A DNA stretch of 64,000 nucleotides from JAWMQL01 sp033283165 (lineage in GTDB: Bacteria; Pseudomonadota; Gammaproteobacteria; Pseudomonadales; Halieaceae). Positions 16,126 through 24,751 of this stretch are shown in pieces (the stretch's first letter is position 1; each line of letters opens with the position of its first letter). The stretch lies in NCBI GenBank assembly GCA_033283165.1, contig JAWMQL010000007.1:62001-126000 (forward strand), read 5' to 3'. A program made the translations under genes and the position numbers. Below the pieces are notes generated by a model. That model made no database searches. It saw only the letters and a program-made list of their open reading frames with translations, and was not told where the DNA came from.

Positions 16126-17034
16126 ATGAAAAAACTTACCCTGGCCAGCGCCGTATCCGCCGCCGCCCTGCTTCTGACCCAACCGGCTGCTGCCGCGGGT
16201 TTCTTCGAGGAAGTGACCTGGGTGCCGCAGATCGGCGTGCAATACAAAAACCTGGAATTCGACCAGAAACTGTTCCAGGACGGGGTGGAAGTCGACCAGG
16301 GAGACCTGGATGCCGATGTCCCCTCCCTCGCCCTGTCGTTCACCGGCATCTATAAAAAAGCCTACCTGTCACTCAAGTACGAGCAGAGCCTGAGCGACGC
16401 GCACGCCGATTCGGACGTGCCCTTCACCAATGCGTCCACCGAGGTGGAGCGCAGGGATTTAACACTCACCTTCGGCTACAACGTATGGAACAATCTCAAC
16501 CTGTTTGTCGGTTACATGGAAGGCAAGACCACGTTCACCCCGGAGCCGCGCTGCCCGGTGGACGACTCCCTCGGCAACGGCTCACCTTTTATCTGTGACC
16601 TGGACTTCGCCGCCGATACCGGTTTCGAATTCGAGGGCAACCTCGCCCAGGCCCTCCTCACGGAAGGCCGGGGTGACTATGAGCAGGAATACGAGGAAGA
16701 CGGCTGGTTCGTGGGGGCGGGCTACGCCTGGAGCATCAAGGATACCGGCACCCTGTCGGTCAGCCTGGCCTATGCCGACCTGGACTCGGTATACGAGGAT
16801 AACTACTTTCCGGAAGACGACGCCGATTTCCGCCTGAAGGGCGATGCCGACGGCTTCAGTCTCGGCATCAACTGGTCCCAGCCGTTGACCAAGCGCCTCG
16901 GCTACTACCTTGACCTGCGTACTCACCAGTACGACGCCGACACCAAGGATGACAACGGCAACTTCCCGGGCCTGGAAGCCGAGTCCGAGGAAACCATCAC
17001 CACGTTTACCGCCGGCCTGCAGTGGTACCTGTAA
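16126..17034 (+). CDS. outer-membrane beta-barrel protein, unknown role
   Basis: A 302-residue protein preceded by GAGGAG. The signal peptide is MKKLTLASAVSAAALLLTQP with cleavage near AAA-GFF. The mature chain alternates polar and aromatic residues in strands such as YLSLKYEQSL, LTLTFGYNVWNNLNLFVGYM and GYYLDLRTHQYD, and ends FTAGLQWYL, a typical C-terminal barrel strand. Long acidic loops contain CPVDDS and CDLDF, which could form a disulfide. It pairs with the small secreted protein just upstream. No transport substrate can be inferred. Confidence 0.75.
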   Translation: MKKLTLASAVSAAALLLTQPAAAAGFFEEVTWVPQIGVQYKNLEFDQKLFQDGVEVDQGDLDADVPSLALSFTGIYKKAYLSLKYEQSLSDAHADSDVPFTNASTEVERRDLTLTFGYNVWNNLNLFVGYMEGKTTFTPEPRCPVDDSLGNGSPFICDLDFAADTGFEFEGNLAQALLTEGRGDYEQEYEEDGWFVGAGYAWSIKDTGTLSVSLAYADLDSVYEDNYFPEDDADFRLKGDADGFSLGINWSQPLTKRLGYYLDLRTHQYDADTKDDNGNFPGLEAESEETITTFTAGLQWYL

Positions 17035-17042
17035 CCGGCTTA

Positions 17043-17137
17043 TTTCGGGGACAGTTTACTTTGTAATTTCGGGAAAACAATTTCGGGGACAGTTCACTTT
17101 ATTCCCAAAGGGAATAAAGTGAACTGTCCCCGAAATT
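17043..17137. repeat. REP-like GGGGACAGT palindrome between convergent genes
   Basis: A perfect inverted repeat has 28-base arms at 17079-17106 and 17110-17137 around a 3-base loop; each arm carries TTTCGGGGACAGTTCACTTT. A third, direct copy (TTTCGGGGACAGTTTACTTT) lies at 17043-17062. The same core recurs at 33022-33119. It sits between two convergent genes and may also act as a bidirectional terminator. Such GGGGACAGT repeats resemble REP-type elements that are often mobilised by Y1/RAYT transposases; no transposase is in the window. Confidence 0.85.
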
Positions 17138-17144
17138 CCCCGCA

Positions 17145-20100
17145 TCAGAAGACGGAGATGGCCGGACGGTCATCCCCGCCTTCCTCAGCTTCCAGTTTGG
17201 ATACCTGTTGGTCCCAGTCCTGTACCGCCGGTCCACCGAGTTTGGTCGCCAGCAGGTCATTCATGAATTCCCGGGCCTCGTCGGCGTCCTCATCCTCCAG
17301 GTGGATGGTGATGATGGATACGTATTTTTCAATCAGTTTCTGTTCCGACTGGGCCAGGGCAGGGCTTTCGGGATCCACCTTGCGCGCCGACTGAATCTTG
17401 TCGTAGGCGTTCTTCAGGGTCCTGCGCGCCTTGTCATTGGAACCGAACATACCCGGTTTTTTATAGGGTGTGGCAGTCAGCGCGTCGGCCGACGCCAGCA
17501 TTTCCAGTGCCTGCTCCTGCTGCCGCCGGGTGTAGGCCAGGTCTTCCCGCAGCCTGGTCACGTCTCCCGACCGCGGCTGGATTTTGGCCAGTGACGCCAA
17601 CAGCGTTTCGGCGCTATCGAAATCGCGCTGGCCGATGGCGCTGCGCGTGCGTTCGACCAGTTGACTCGCCTCCCGCTGCTGCTGCTCGGCCTGCTGCCGG
17701 GCCAGTTCCCGCTCCCGCGCCAGGCGCGCCAGCCGCTGCTCCTCCTCGGTCTCGCGCCGCGCCGCGGCCTCCTGCTCCTCCTGCAGTTTGCTCAGGCGCA
17801 TCTGCTCGTCCCGTTCGCGTTCCGCCTCAGCCCGGGCCGCCAGGTCACGCGAGGCCTGTTCGCGCTCGAACTGCTCCCGGGCCACGCGCTGTTCTTCCGC
17901 CTTCTTGCGCGCCGCCTCTTCCCGCGCCAGGCGCTCGCGCTCTGCCCGCTGTTGCTCCAACCGCTGCTGGGCGATGCGCTGCCGCTCGGCGTCCTCGCGC
18001 GCGATCAGGTCTTTTTCATCCTGCAGCCGCTGCTGCAGGTTCCTGATCTCTGCCGAGCCGGCATTGCCGGCGACCAGTGCGGCAATCGCCCGTTGCGCAT
18101 CATCGAAGCGACGGGCTTTTATATCCGCCTGGGCGCTGCGGCTGACCTGATCGTACAGCTTCTTCTGCTGTGCCAGCGCCTGCGCATTGTTGGAATCCAG
18201 TTCCAGCACCTGGCGCAGACTGTCCAGGGCGCTACTGCCCTTGGGCAGGTAGATATTCCCCCGTGCGGCGGCCAGTTCACTGGCCTTGAGCAGTGCCGCG
18301 ATCCGCTCCCGGCGGGACTTTTCTTCCGCCGCTTTCTGTTCCGCCAGGTCGCGCGCCTCAATCAATGCGGTTTGCACCGCCGCGTATTGGGTATTGCCCG
18401 GCGACAGGATTTTGGCCCGGGTCAGGTTGCGTTCCGCCTCGTCCAGCCGGCCGGCGCGGATTGCATCAGAGGCGATATCGATATAACGCTGGGCCACTTT
18501 CTCATAGCCCTCCAGGGCTTCGACATTGGCCGGATCCAGCGCAATGACCTGGTTATAACGGTCGATGGCGTTGTTGTTCTCCGGCGAATTCAGGCGCCCC
18601 GCCTTGATGTCCTCGCTGGCCGCGGCCAACAGCGAATTGATCTTGTCCTGGCGTTGCTTGCGCTCCTGTTCCAGTGCCAGGCGCTGCTTCTCCCGCTGCT
18701 CCACCAGCAGTCGCTCCTCCTGCAGCCGGGCGTCCTCCAGCTCAGCTTCCGCTTCCATCGCCTTCTCGCTGACCACCGCCAGTTTCGGGTGCTGCGGGTA
18801 CACCTGGACCGCCGCGTTGATGTAAGCCCTGGCCCGGCCCAGTTCACCGGCGTCGATCTGGGCATCCGCCCGTTCCAGCAAACTGCCGGCGATACTGGCT
18901 ATGCCCTCACTGGCCACCGGATTATTGGGGTCCAGTGACAGTACTTCCTGGTAGCGTTCGTAGGCGTTGGCCCCGGCAGGGCTGGTCAGGCTGTCGCCCG
19001 CCACGAATTCCCTGGCCTCCGCCAGCAGCGTCTCGATTCGACGGGCCCGCTCGGCGGCGATGAGGCTCTGCTGCTGGGCGCCGATCAACTCGGCCCGGCG
19101 CACCCGGCGCTGGTCCTTGAGGTCCTGGTCGTCAATGTAAAAATCAATCTGCGAGGCCTGGTTCAGGGTCTCCTTGGCGAGTTGGAAGTCTCCCTCCTCG
19201 ATAGCCACGCCGGCCTTCTCCAGGTACATACCGTACAACCGCTTGATACTGGCCCGGGCACCGGCATTGCCCGGATCCAGCACCAGCAGACTGGTGAGAT
19301 AGGCCTGGGCGTTGTCGTCCCCGTCGCCGTACAGGCGCCCCTCTTCGATGGCCTGTTCTGCCAGCTCACTCAGCTCCTGGGCCTTCATGCCGAAATTGCC
19401 GCTGCTGCCGAGCTGGCTGATCACCGCCGCCGAGCTGCCCGGACTCGTGGTCTGGCGGGTATCGTTGGCGCTGAACAACCACCAACCGGTCGTGCCCACG
19501 CCGACCGTGGCCGCCACGCCCAGGGCAACCATCTTCTGGCGGGCGCTGAACATACCGGTGTGCACCGTGGCATCCCGCGAGGGCTGGACCTTGCGAATAC
19601 CCGACCCACCGGTACCACCACCGGTCCCCCCGCCGGTGCGGCGCCGGGAACGTCGGCGCGGTGGACCGGTGCGGCCAGCCGGCCTGGGACTCGAGCGCAG
19701 GCTAGAGCGGTCGCCGGAGAGGGAACTGCCGCCCTCGCTGCCCCTGTCGGATTCCGGCGCCGAGATCACCACCGTACTATTGATGGCGTGAATCAGTTCG
19801 TATTCCTGTTCCTCCAGGTCCTCCAGGGCATAAATCATCTCGGCCCCATCCTGGAACCGGTCTTCGGGTCGCTTGGCCAGGGCCTTGTCGATAAACCCCT
19901 GGAAGACGGCCACGTCGCCGGGCAGGCGCGGAATGGGGCTGCTGACGTGCATGATGCCGGTGGACACCGCCGAATCGCCCTGGAACGGCACACTTCCGGT
20001 CAGCATCTCGAAAAATATCACCCCCAGGCTGTACAGGTCGGAGCGACCATCCAGGTCCGCCGCCTGGGCCTGTTCCGGGCTCATGTAGTTGGGCGTACCG

Positions 20101-20603
20101 ATCACCGTGCCCACACGGGTCATCTGGGTGGTGGAGTCCGTCTGCTTGGCGATGCCGAAATCACACACCACTGCGGTGTGATCTTCCCGCAACAGGATGT
20201 TTTCCGGTTTGATATCCCGGTGCACGAAGTTGCGCCGGGCGGCGTAGTTCAGGGCGCTGGCGATCTCTTTCACCATGCGGATGGCTTCCGCCAGTTCCAG
20301 GCCCTCGCGCATCAGGGTCTTGAGGTCTCCCCCCGGGAGGTACTCCATGGACAGGTAGTGATAATCGCCGTGGCGGCCCACATCGTAAACGGGCACGAAG
20401 TTCGGGTGGCTGAGTTGGGCGACGATGCGGGCTTCACGCAGGAAGCGCTCACCGAAACTGGGATCTGACAGCAGGTGCGGCGCCATGACCTTCAGGGCGA
20501 CCTTGCGCTGGAAGTTGGTCTGCTCCGCAAGGAAGATGTTGGCCATGCCACCTTTGCCCAGGCGTTTGATGACCGTGTAGCCTGGTATTTCCGGGAATTC
20601 CAT
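17145..20603 (-). CDS. large transmembrane Ser/Thr protein kinase with TPR-like and coiled-coil extracytoplasmic region
   Basis: A 1152-residue Hanks-type kinase. Residues 8-270 hold the catalytic domain: Gly loop RLGKGGMANIFLAEQ, Lys in VALKVM, catalytic loop HRDIKPENILL, DFGIAKQ and GTPNYMSPEQ. A Ser/Gly/Arg-rich linker (about 285-345, including a string of GGGTGG) leads to one transmembrane helix at about 354-375. The remaining 780 residues should be periplasmic. They contain at least four related blocks of the type GRLNSPENNNAIDRYNQVI...LDPANVEA and a long Glu/Gln/Arg-rich coiled coil. The gene is divergent, 108 bases away, from the SUMF1-domain gene whose chain carries a similar block. 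It may sense a periplasmic state and phosphorylate cytoplasmic targets opposed by the PP2C at 150. Confidence 0.93.
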   Translation of the reverse strand: MEFPEIPGYTVIKRLGKGGMANIFLAEQTNFQRKVALKVMAPHLLSDPSFGERFLREARIVAQLSHPNFVPVYDVGRHGDYHYLSMEYLPGGDLKTLMREGLELAEAIRMVKEIASALNYAARRNFVHRDIKPENILLREDHTAVVCDFGIAKQTDSTTQMTRVGTVIGTPNYMSPEQAQAADLDGRSDLYSLGVIFFEMLTGSVPFQGDSAVSTGIMHVSSPIPRLPGDVAVFQGFIDKALAKRPEDRFQDGAEMIYALEDLEEQEYELIHAINSTVVISAPESDRGSEGGSSLSGDRSSLRSSPRPAGRTGPPRRRSRRRTGGGTGGGTGGSGIRKVQPSRDATVHTGMFSARQKMVALGVAATVGVGTTGWWLFSANDTRQTTSPGSSAAVISQLGSSGNFGMKAQELSELAEQAIEEGRLYGDGDDNAQAYLTSLLVLDPGNAGARASIKRLYGMYLEKAGVAIEEGDFQLAKETLNQASQIDFYIDDQDLKDQRRVRRAELIGAQQQSLIAAERARRIETLLAEAREFVAGDSLTSPAGANAYERYQEVLSLDPNNPVASEGIASIAGSLLERADAQIDAGELGRARAYINAAVQVYPQHPKLAVVSEKAMEAEAELEDARLQEERLLVEQREKQRLALEQERKQRQDKINSLLAAASEDIKAGRLNSPENNNAIDRYNQVIALDPANVEALEGYEKVAQRYIDIASDAIRAGRLDEAERNLTRAKILSPGNTQYAAVQTALIEARDLAEQKAAEEKSRRERIAALLKASELAAARGNIYLPKGSSALDSLRQVLELDSNNAQALAQQKKLYDQVSRSAQADIKARRFDDAQRAIAALVAGNAGSAEIRNLQQRLQDEKDLIAREDAERQRIAQQRLEQQRAERERLAREEAARKKAEEQRVAREQFEREQASRDLAARAEAERERDEQMRLSKLQEEQEAAARRETEEEQRLARLARERELARQQAEQQQREASQLVERTRSAIGQRDFDSAETLLASLAKIQPRSGDVTRLREDLAYTRRQQEQALEMLASADALTATPYKKPGMFGSNDKARRTLKNAYDKIQSARKVDPESPALAQSEQKLIEKYVSIITIHLEDEDADEAREFMNDLLATKLGGPAVQDWDQQVSKLEAEEGGDDRPAISVF

Positions 20604-20711
20604 ACCAGCGTTTAACCCCGTGCGTTTGTTATCGCGGCGTCCAGATGCAAATCATAATAAAGAAGCTAAACTATAGCACCTATTCGTCAAAAAAAGGGAG
20701 CACAGCCAGGC

Positions 20712-23216
20712 ATGCGCCTTGAGGAGGCTAGGGCCATTCTTCGCCTGGGGCACGACGCGGACCTGGACCAGGCCGAGGAAGCGTTTGTCACCCGGCAGGC
20801 GGCGATCCAGGGGGAACTTGACCAGCTGAGCGAGAAATCATCACTGGCTGCCGCCCTGCGAGCGGAGCTGGACAAGCTGGATACGGCGATCGCGTTGCTG
20901 CGCGACCCCCCGGACCCGGACGCCACCGTGATCGCCGAGGCGGTGTCACTGGACGACACACCCACCGAGGTCATGCCCGCGGTCGAGGCCTATTACGACC
21001 GCGATGCCACCATCGTCAATACGGAACCGGATGCCGGCGATTCCCGGCCGGCGCCTGCCGCTGACCCCGATCCCGATCCTGACGCGACCGTGGTGGTCGA
21101 GCCGGCCGATCCGGATATCACACTCATCGGCAGTCACGTCGATTCGCGACCGCAACCCGAAGTGCCGGCCATTGAGCCTGAAAAGAAGGTCCCGTTGTCC
21201 TGGCTCCTGGGTGGTGGCGGCGCCCTGCTCGCCGTCCTGCTGGCCGTCTTCCTGATGCTGCCCGGGGAGGACGAGCCGTCCCAACCAGCGGCGCCTGCGA
21301 CCGCCCTGCAGCCCCGGGCCAAGGTCAGCGACCTGCCCGAGTCGGTGCAGATGCGGGTGCTGGGCGCTCGCTGGCTGACGGCCATAGACCAGTTGCAACA
21401 GGCCCGCGACCGGTTGATGCAGGCACTGATGAACGCCGGCGAGGATGACCAGGGTCGCGCCTTCCGGGAACAGGTCATCAATGAGGATGAACTCGCCGCC
21501 CTGACCCGCACCCTGCGCACACCGTTCCCGGGCGCACAGGGGCTGGAGGCCACCAATGCCGCCTTTGCCGACCTCACCGAGCAGCTCCAGGACGCACGAC
21601 AGCGCGTGAGCCGGATGGAGGCACTCGCCACGATGTCGGAGGCGCAGGAAGATTCTGCCCCGCCTCCGCCGGCGGAGACCGCTCCCAAAGAAATTGCTCC
21701 CGGAGAAACTGCGCCGGAAGAGACTGAAGCGCCGGTCTCACCCGGTGCAGGAACCCCCGACATTCCCGTCTACCAGGAGCGCGGGACGGATACCGCTCCA
21801 CCCCCGGCAACTGAACCTGAAACCTCAGACGCAACCGCAACCGCAACCGCAACCGCAACCGCAGCCGACATCGAGGGCGAACCTGAAGCCGTTGACCTTG
21901 CCCTGGAACCGGCTGGAGAGAGCCCGAGCGCAGAACAGCAGGAGGCCGAGGCCCTGTTTACCGCGGGCATGGAAGCGGTAAGCCGGGAGCGACTGACCCG
22001 CCCGGAGGGAGAGAGTGCGCTGGATTATCTGCATGCGATCAACGAGGTGGATCCGGACAGCCCACGCGGCCCGGAGTTGCGCGAGGCGATCGAGCAGCGT
22101 TTCCTGCGAGTGATAAACCGGGCCGTGGCGGAGCGGCAACCGGACTGGGCGGACACGCTGATCCGGCGCGCTGTCCAGGTCCTGGGGGGCAGTGCCGGGC
22201 TGCGCGCCGCCGGCGACAGGGTCGTCGCGTTGCGCGAGCAACTGGCCGAGCAGCGCCTGCAACCCGGCCAGGTGGTGGAGGAGGTGAGCGGATTCCCCAT
22301 GGTGGTTTTGCCTACCGGCAGTTTCACGATGGGCACACCGGAAGACAATAACGCGCTGCGCAGCCTGTTCGCGGGGATCGGCGGCCTGTTCGGCAACCTC
22401 ATGGCCGGACCGGGCAAACGCTACGAGCCCGCGTCCGAGCAACCCAGCCACGTCGTGAATATCACCCGACCCATTGCCTTCGCCCGCAGCGAGGTGACAG
22501 TGGGACAGTTCCGGCGTTTCGTCGAGGCGACCGATTACGTCACCGATGCAGAGCGGCGCGGGGAGGTCGATATCCTGTTCGGTGACCGCGACACGACAAT
22601 CGGGGGCAGGAACTGGCGACACGATTACCTGGGGCTACCGGCACAGGACAATGCCCCCGTGATCCACGTGTCCTACAACGACGCCGACGCTTTCGCCCGC
22701 TGGCTGTCGAAACAGGCCGGGGCGCGATACCGCTTGCCGAGCGAGAGTGAGTTCGAGTATGCCGCCCAGGCCGGCACCGGCAGCATCTATCCCTGGGGCG
22801 ACGGTAACCCGCCCGGCGGATACGACAACTTCCGTGGCGACGGGGACGAGCCAACCACCGGCTGGCAAAGCCTGGGCCGACGCTCCGGCGTGCGGGAGGT
22901 CAGAAATTACAGCGACGGCTACTTCGGGCCTGCTCCGTCCGACAGTTTCCAGGCAAATCCCTTCGGACTGAAAAACCTGATGGGCAACGTCTCGGAGTGG
23001 ACCGCCGACTGTTACCTGCCCGATTACAGCGACAAAGACGACAGCCAGCAGGCTCGCGACCTGGAAGCTTGCGAGGAACGCGTGATACGCGGCAATGCCT
23101 GGGGCACCGACGCACGTTTCCTGCGCGCCAGCTGGCGTTTGGGACAGCCTCCCGAGATCGGTTCAAATACCGTGGGCTTCAGGCTGGTCCGGGAGATCGA
23201 ACTCCCGGACTCCTGA
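20712..23216 (+). CDS. membrane-anchored SUMF1/FGE-sulfatase-domain protein
   Basis: An 834-residue protein with a cytoplasmic N-terminus of about 160 residues, a transmembrane helix at about 163-182 (WLLGGGGALLAVLLAVFLML), a Pro/Glu/Ala-rich linker and a C-terminal SUMF1 domain from about 525 (MVVLPTGSFTMGTPEDN ... GNVSEWTADCYLPD ... RASWRLGQPP). SUMF1 domains generate formylglycine in true FGEs, but many bacterial members near kinases have other or unknown roles; the catalytic cysteine pair was not verified. The cytoplasmic part repeats acidic D-x-T-[VI]-[VI] motifs (DATVIAEA, DATIVNTE, DATVVVEP, DITLIG), like those in the kinase at 29760. A block at about 405-460 (ERLTRPEGESALDYLHAINE) matches the repeats of the neighbouring kinase. 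This is probably a kinase partner or substrate. Confidence 0.87.
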   Translation: MRLEEARAILRLGHDADLDQAEEAFVTRQAAIQGELDQLSEKSSLAAALRAELDKLDTAIALLRDPPDPDATVIAEAVSLDDTPTEVMPAVEAYYDRDATIVNTEPDAGDSRPAPAADPDPDPDATVVVEPADPDITLIGSHVDSRPQPEVPAIEPEKKVPLSWLLGGGGALLAVLLAVFLMLPGEDEPSQPAAPATALQPRAKVSDLPESVQMRVLGARWLTAIDQLQQARDRLMQALMNAGEDDQGRAFREQVINEDELAALTRTLRTPFPGAQGLEATNAAFADLTEQLQDARQRVSRMEALATMSEAQEDSAPPPPAETAPKEIAPGETAPEETEAPVSPGAGTPDIPVYQERGTDTAPPPATEPETSDATATATATATAADIEGEPEAVDLALEPAGESPSAEQQEAEALFTAGMEAVSRERLTRPEGESALDYLHAINEVDPDSPRGPELREAIEQRFLRVINRAVAERQPDWADTLIRRAVQVLGGSAGLRAAGDRVVALREQLAEQRLQPGQVVEEVSGFPMVVLPTGSFTMGTPEDNNALRSLFAGIGGLFGNLMAGPGKRYEPASEQPSHVVNITRPIAFARSEVTVGQFRRFVEATDYVTDAERRGEVDILFGDRDTTIGGRNWRHDYLGLPAQDNAPVIHVSYNDADAFARWLSKQAGARYRLPSESEFEYAAQAGTGSIYPWGDGNPPGGYDNFRGDGDEPTTGWQSLGRRSGVREVRNYSDGYFGPAPSDSFQANPFGLKNLMGNVSEWTADCYLPDYSDKDDSQQARDLEACEERVIRGNAWGTDARFLRASWRLGQPPEIGSNTVGFRLVREIELPDS
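21831..21866 (+). repeat. in-frame GCAACC hexanucleotide repeat
   Basis: Five perfect GCAACC units plus one GCAGCC encode an Ala-Thr stretch in the linker of the SUMF1 protein. Because the unit is 6 bases, slippage would change linker length without breaking the frame. Confidence 0.9.
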
Positions 23217-23252
23217 GGGGCCCGACCTGAACGGCCGAACCTGCCCGCGGGA

Positions 23253-24596
23253 TCAGATTACGCCGTAGGCCAGCATGGCATCCGCCACCTTGATGAAGCC
23301 GGCGATGTTGGCGCCCTTCACGTAGTTGACGTAGTCCCCTTCCTGGCCGTGCCGGGCACAATCGGCGTGAATTCTCTTCATGATGGCCTGCAGGCGCTCC
23401 TCCAGTTCCTCGGCGCTCCATGCCATGCGAATGGAGTTCTGGGTCATCTCCAGGCCGGACACGGCCACGCCGCCGGCGTTGGCGGCCTTGCCGGGACCGT
23501 AGGTCACCTTGGCGTCCTGCAGTATCTTGATGCCCTCTACCGTGGTCGGCATGTTGGCTCCCTCCGACACCGCCTTGCAGCCATTGGCCACCAGGGTCTT
23601 GGCGTCCTCCTCGTCCAGTTCGTTCTGGGTGGCACAGGGAAAGGCCAGGTCACAGGGAACACCCCAGGGGCGCTTGCCCTCGTGGAACTCGCATCCGAAC
23701 TTGTCCGCATAGACGGAAATCCGGCCGCGCAAGTCGTTTTTCAGGTGGATGACGTATTTCAGTTTCTCCGCGTCGATACCGTCCGGGTCGTAGATGAAAC
23801 CGGAGGAATCGGACAGGGTTACGACCTTGCCGCCCAGCTGGTTGATTTTCTCGGTACAGTAGGTTGCCACATTGCCCGACCCGGAGACCGCGCAGGTCTT
23901 GCCTTCGATACTGTCGCCCTGGTGCTTGAGCATCTCCTCCATGAAGTAGGCGTTTCCGTAGCCGGTGGCCTCGGTGCGGATCAGGCTGCCGCCGAACTCC
24001 AGCGCCTTGCCGGTCAGCACCCCGGTGAACTCATGGGCCAGTCGCTTGTACTGGCCGAACATGTAGGAAATCTCCCGCGCACCGACGCCGATATCCCCCG
24101 CGGGCACGTCCGTGTCGGGGCCGATATATCGCCATAGCTCGGTCATGAAGGCCTGGCAGAAGCGCATGACCTCGCGGTCCGACTTGCCCTTCGGATTGAA
24201 ATCCGCGCCGCCCTTGCCGGCGCCCATCGGCAGGGTCGTCAGGCTGTTCTTGAAGGTCTGCTCAAACCCCAGGAACTTGAGGATGCTCAGGTTCACGGAG
24301 GGGTGGAAACGCAGCCCGCCCTTGTAGGGTCCGATGGAGTTGTTGAACTGCACCCGGTAACCGCGGTTGACCCGGATATGGCCTTCGTCATCCTCCCAGA
24401 CCACCCGGAACATGACGGTACGGTCCGGCTCGGTCATGCGTTGGATGATGCCCGCCTGCTGGTAACGCGGATTTTCGAGGATATAGGGAATCACCGATTC
24501 CGCCACCTCGTACACCGCCTGGTGAAACTCGGGCTCACCGGGGTTACGCTTGACCAGCCCTTCCATGAAGTGCTCCAGCGACAGATCGTCGTACAT
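23253..24596 (-). CDS. gdhA: NADP-specific glutamate dehydrogenase
   Basis: The 447-residue length is standard for the hexameric family. It interconverts 2-oxoglutarate plus ammonium and glutamate with NADPH. Diagnostic stretches are YKGGLRFHPSVNLSILKFLG, the catalytic-lysine region GAGKGGADFNPKGKSDREVM and the nucleotide site VSGSGNVATYCTEKINQLGG; the family motif GGVAVSGLEMTQNS is near the C-terminus. It is convergent with the SUMF1 gene (36 bases between stops). Nothing in its neighbourhood suggests an operon, and it looks like an ordinary nitrogen-assimilation gene. Confidence 0.97.
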   Translation of the reverse strand: MYDDLSLEHFMEGLVKRNPGEPEFHQAVYEVAESVIPYILENPRYQQAGIIQRMTEPDRTVMFRVVWEDDEGHIRVNRGYRVQFNNSIGPYKGGLRFHPSVNLSILKFLGFEQTFKNSLTTLPMGAGKGGADFNPKGKSDREVMRFCQAFMTELWRYIGPDTDVPAGDIGVGAREISYMFGQYKRLAHEFTGVLTGKALEFGGSLIRTEATGYGNAYFMEEMLKHQGDSIEGKTCAVSGSGNVATYCTEKINQLGGKVVTLSDSSGFIYDPDGIDAEKLKYVIHLKNDLRGRISVYADKFGCEFHEGKRPWGVPCDLAFPCATQNELDEEDAKTLVANGCKAVSEGANMPTTVEGIKILQDAKVTYGPGKAANAGGVAVSGLEMTQNSIRMAWSAEELEERLQAIMKRIHADCARHGQEGDYVNYVKGANIAGFIKVADAMLAYGVI

Positions 24597-24751
24597 GACT
24601 TACTCCTTACTTGTTGTTATACCGCTCGTTGCCGGACAACCTGGATGGGTCCGGATGCAGAACTATAGTAAAGACTGTAATTCTGGATTTGTCGAAATCG
24701 TTATAGCAGTTTTTCCACTTGCCGCCAGGAGTGCTCCAGCATGGTGCGGGC

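Noticed and set aside
21831..21866. Tandem repeat as a possible CRISPR or phase-variation tract
   Set aside because: The unit is 6 bases inside a coding linker with no spacers, and slippage cannot shift the frame.
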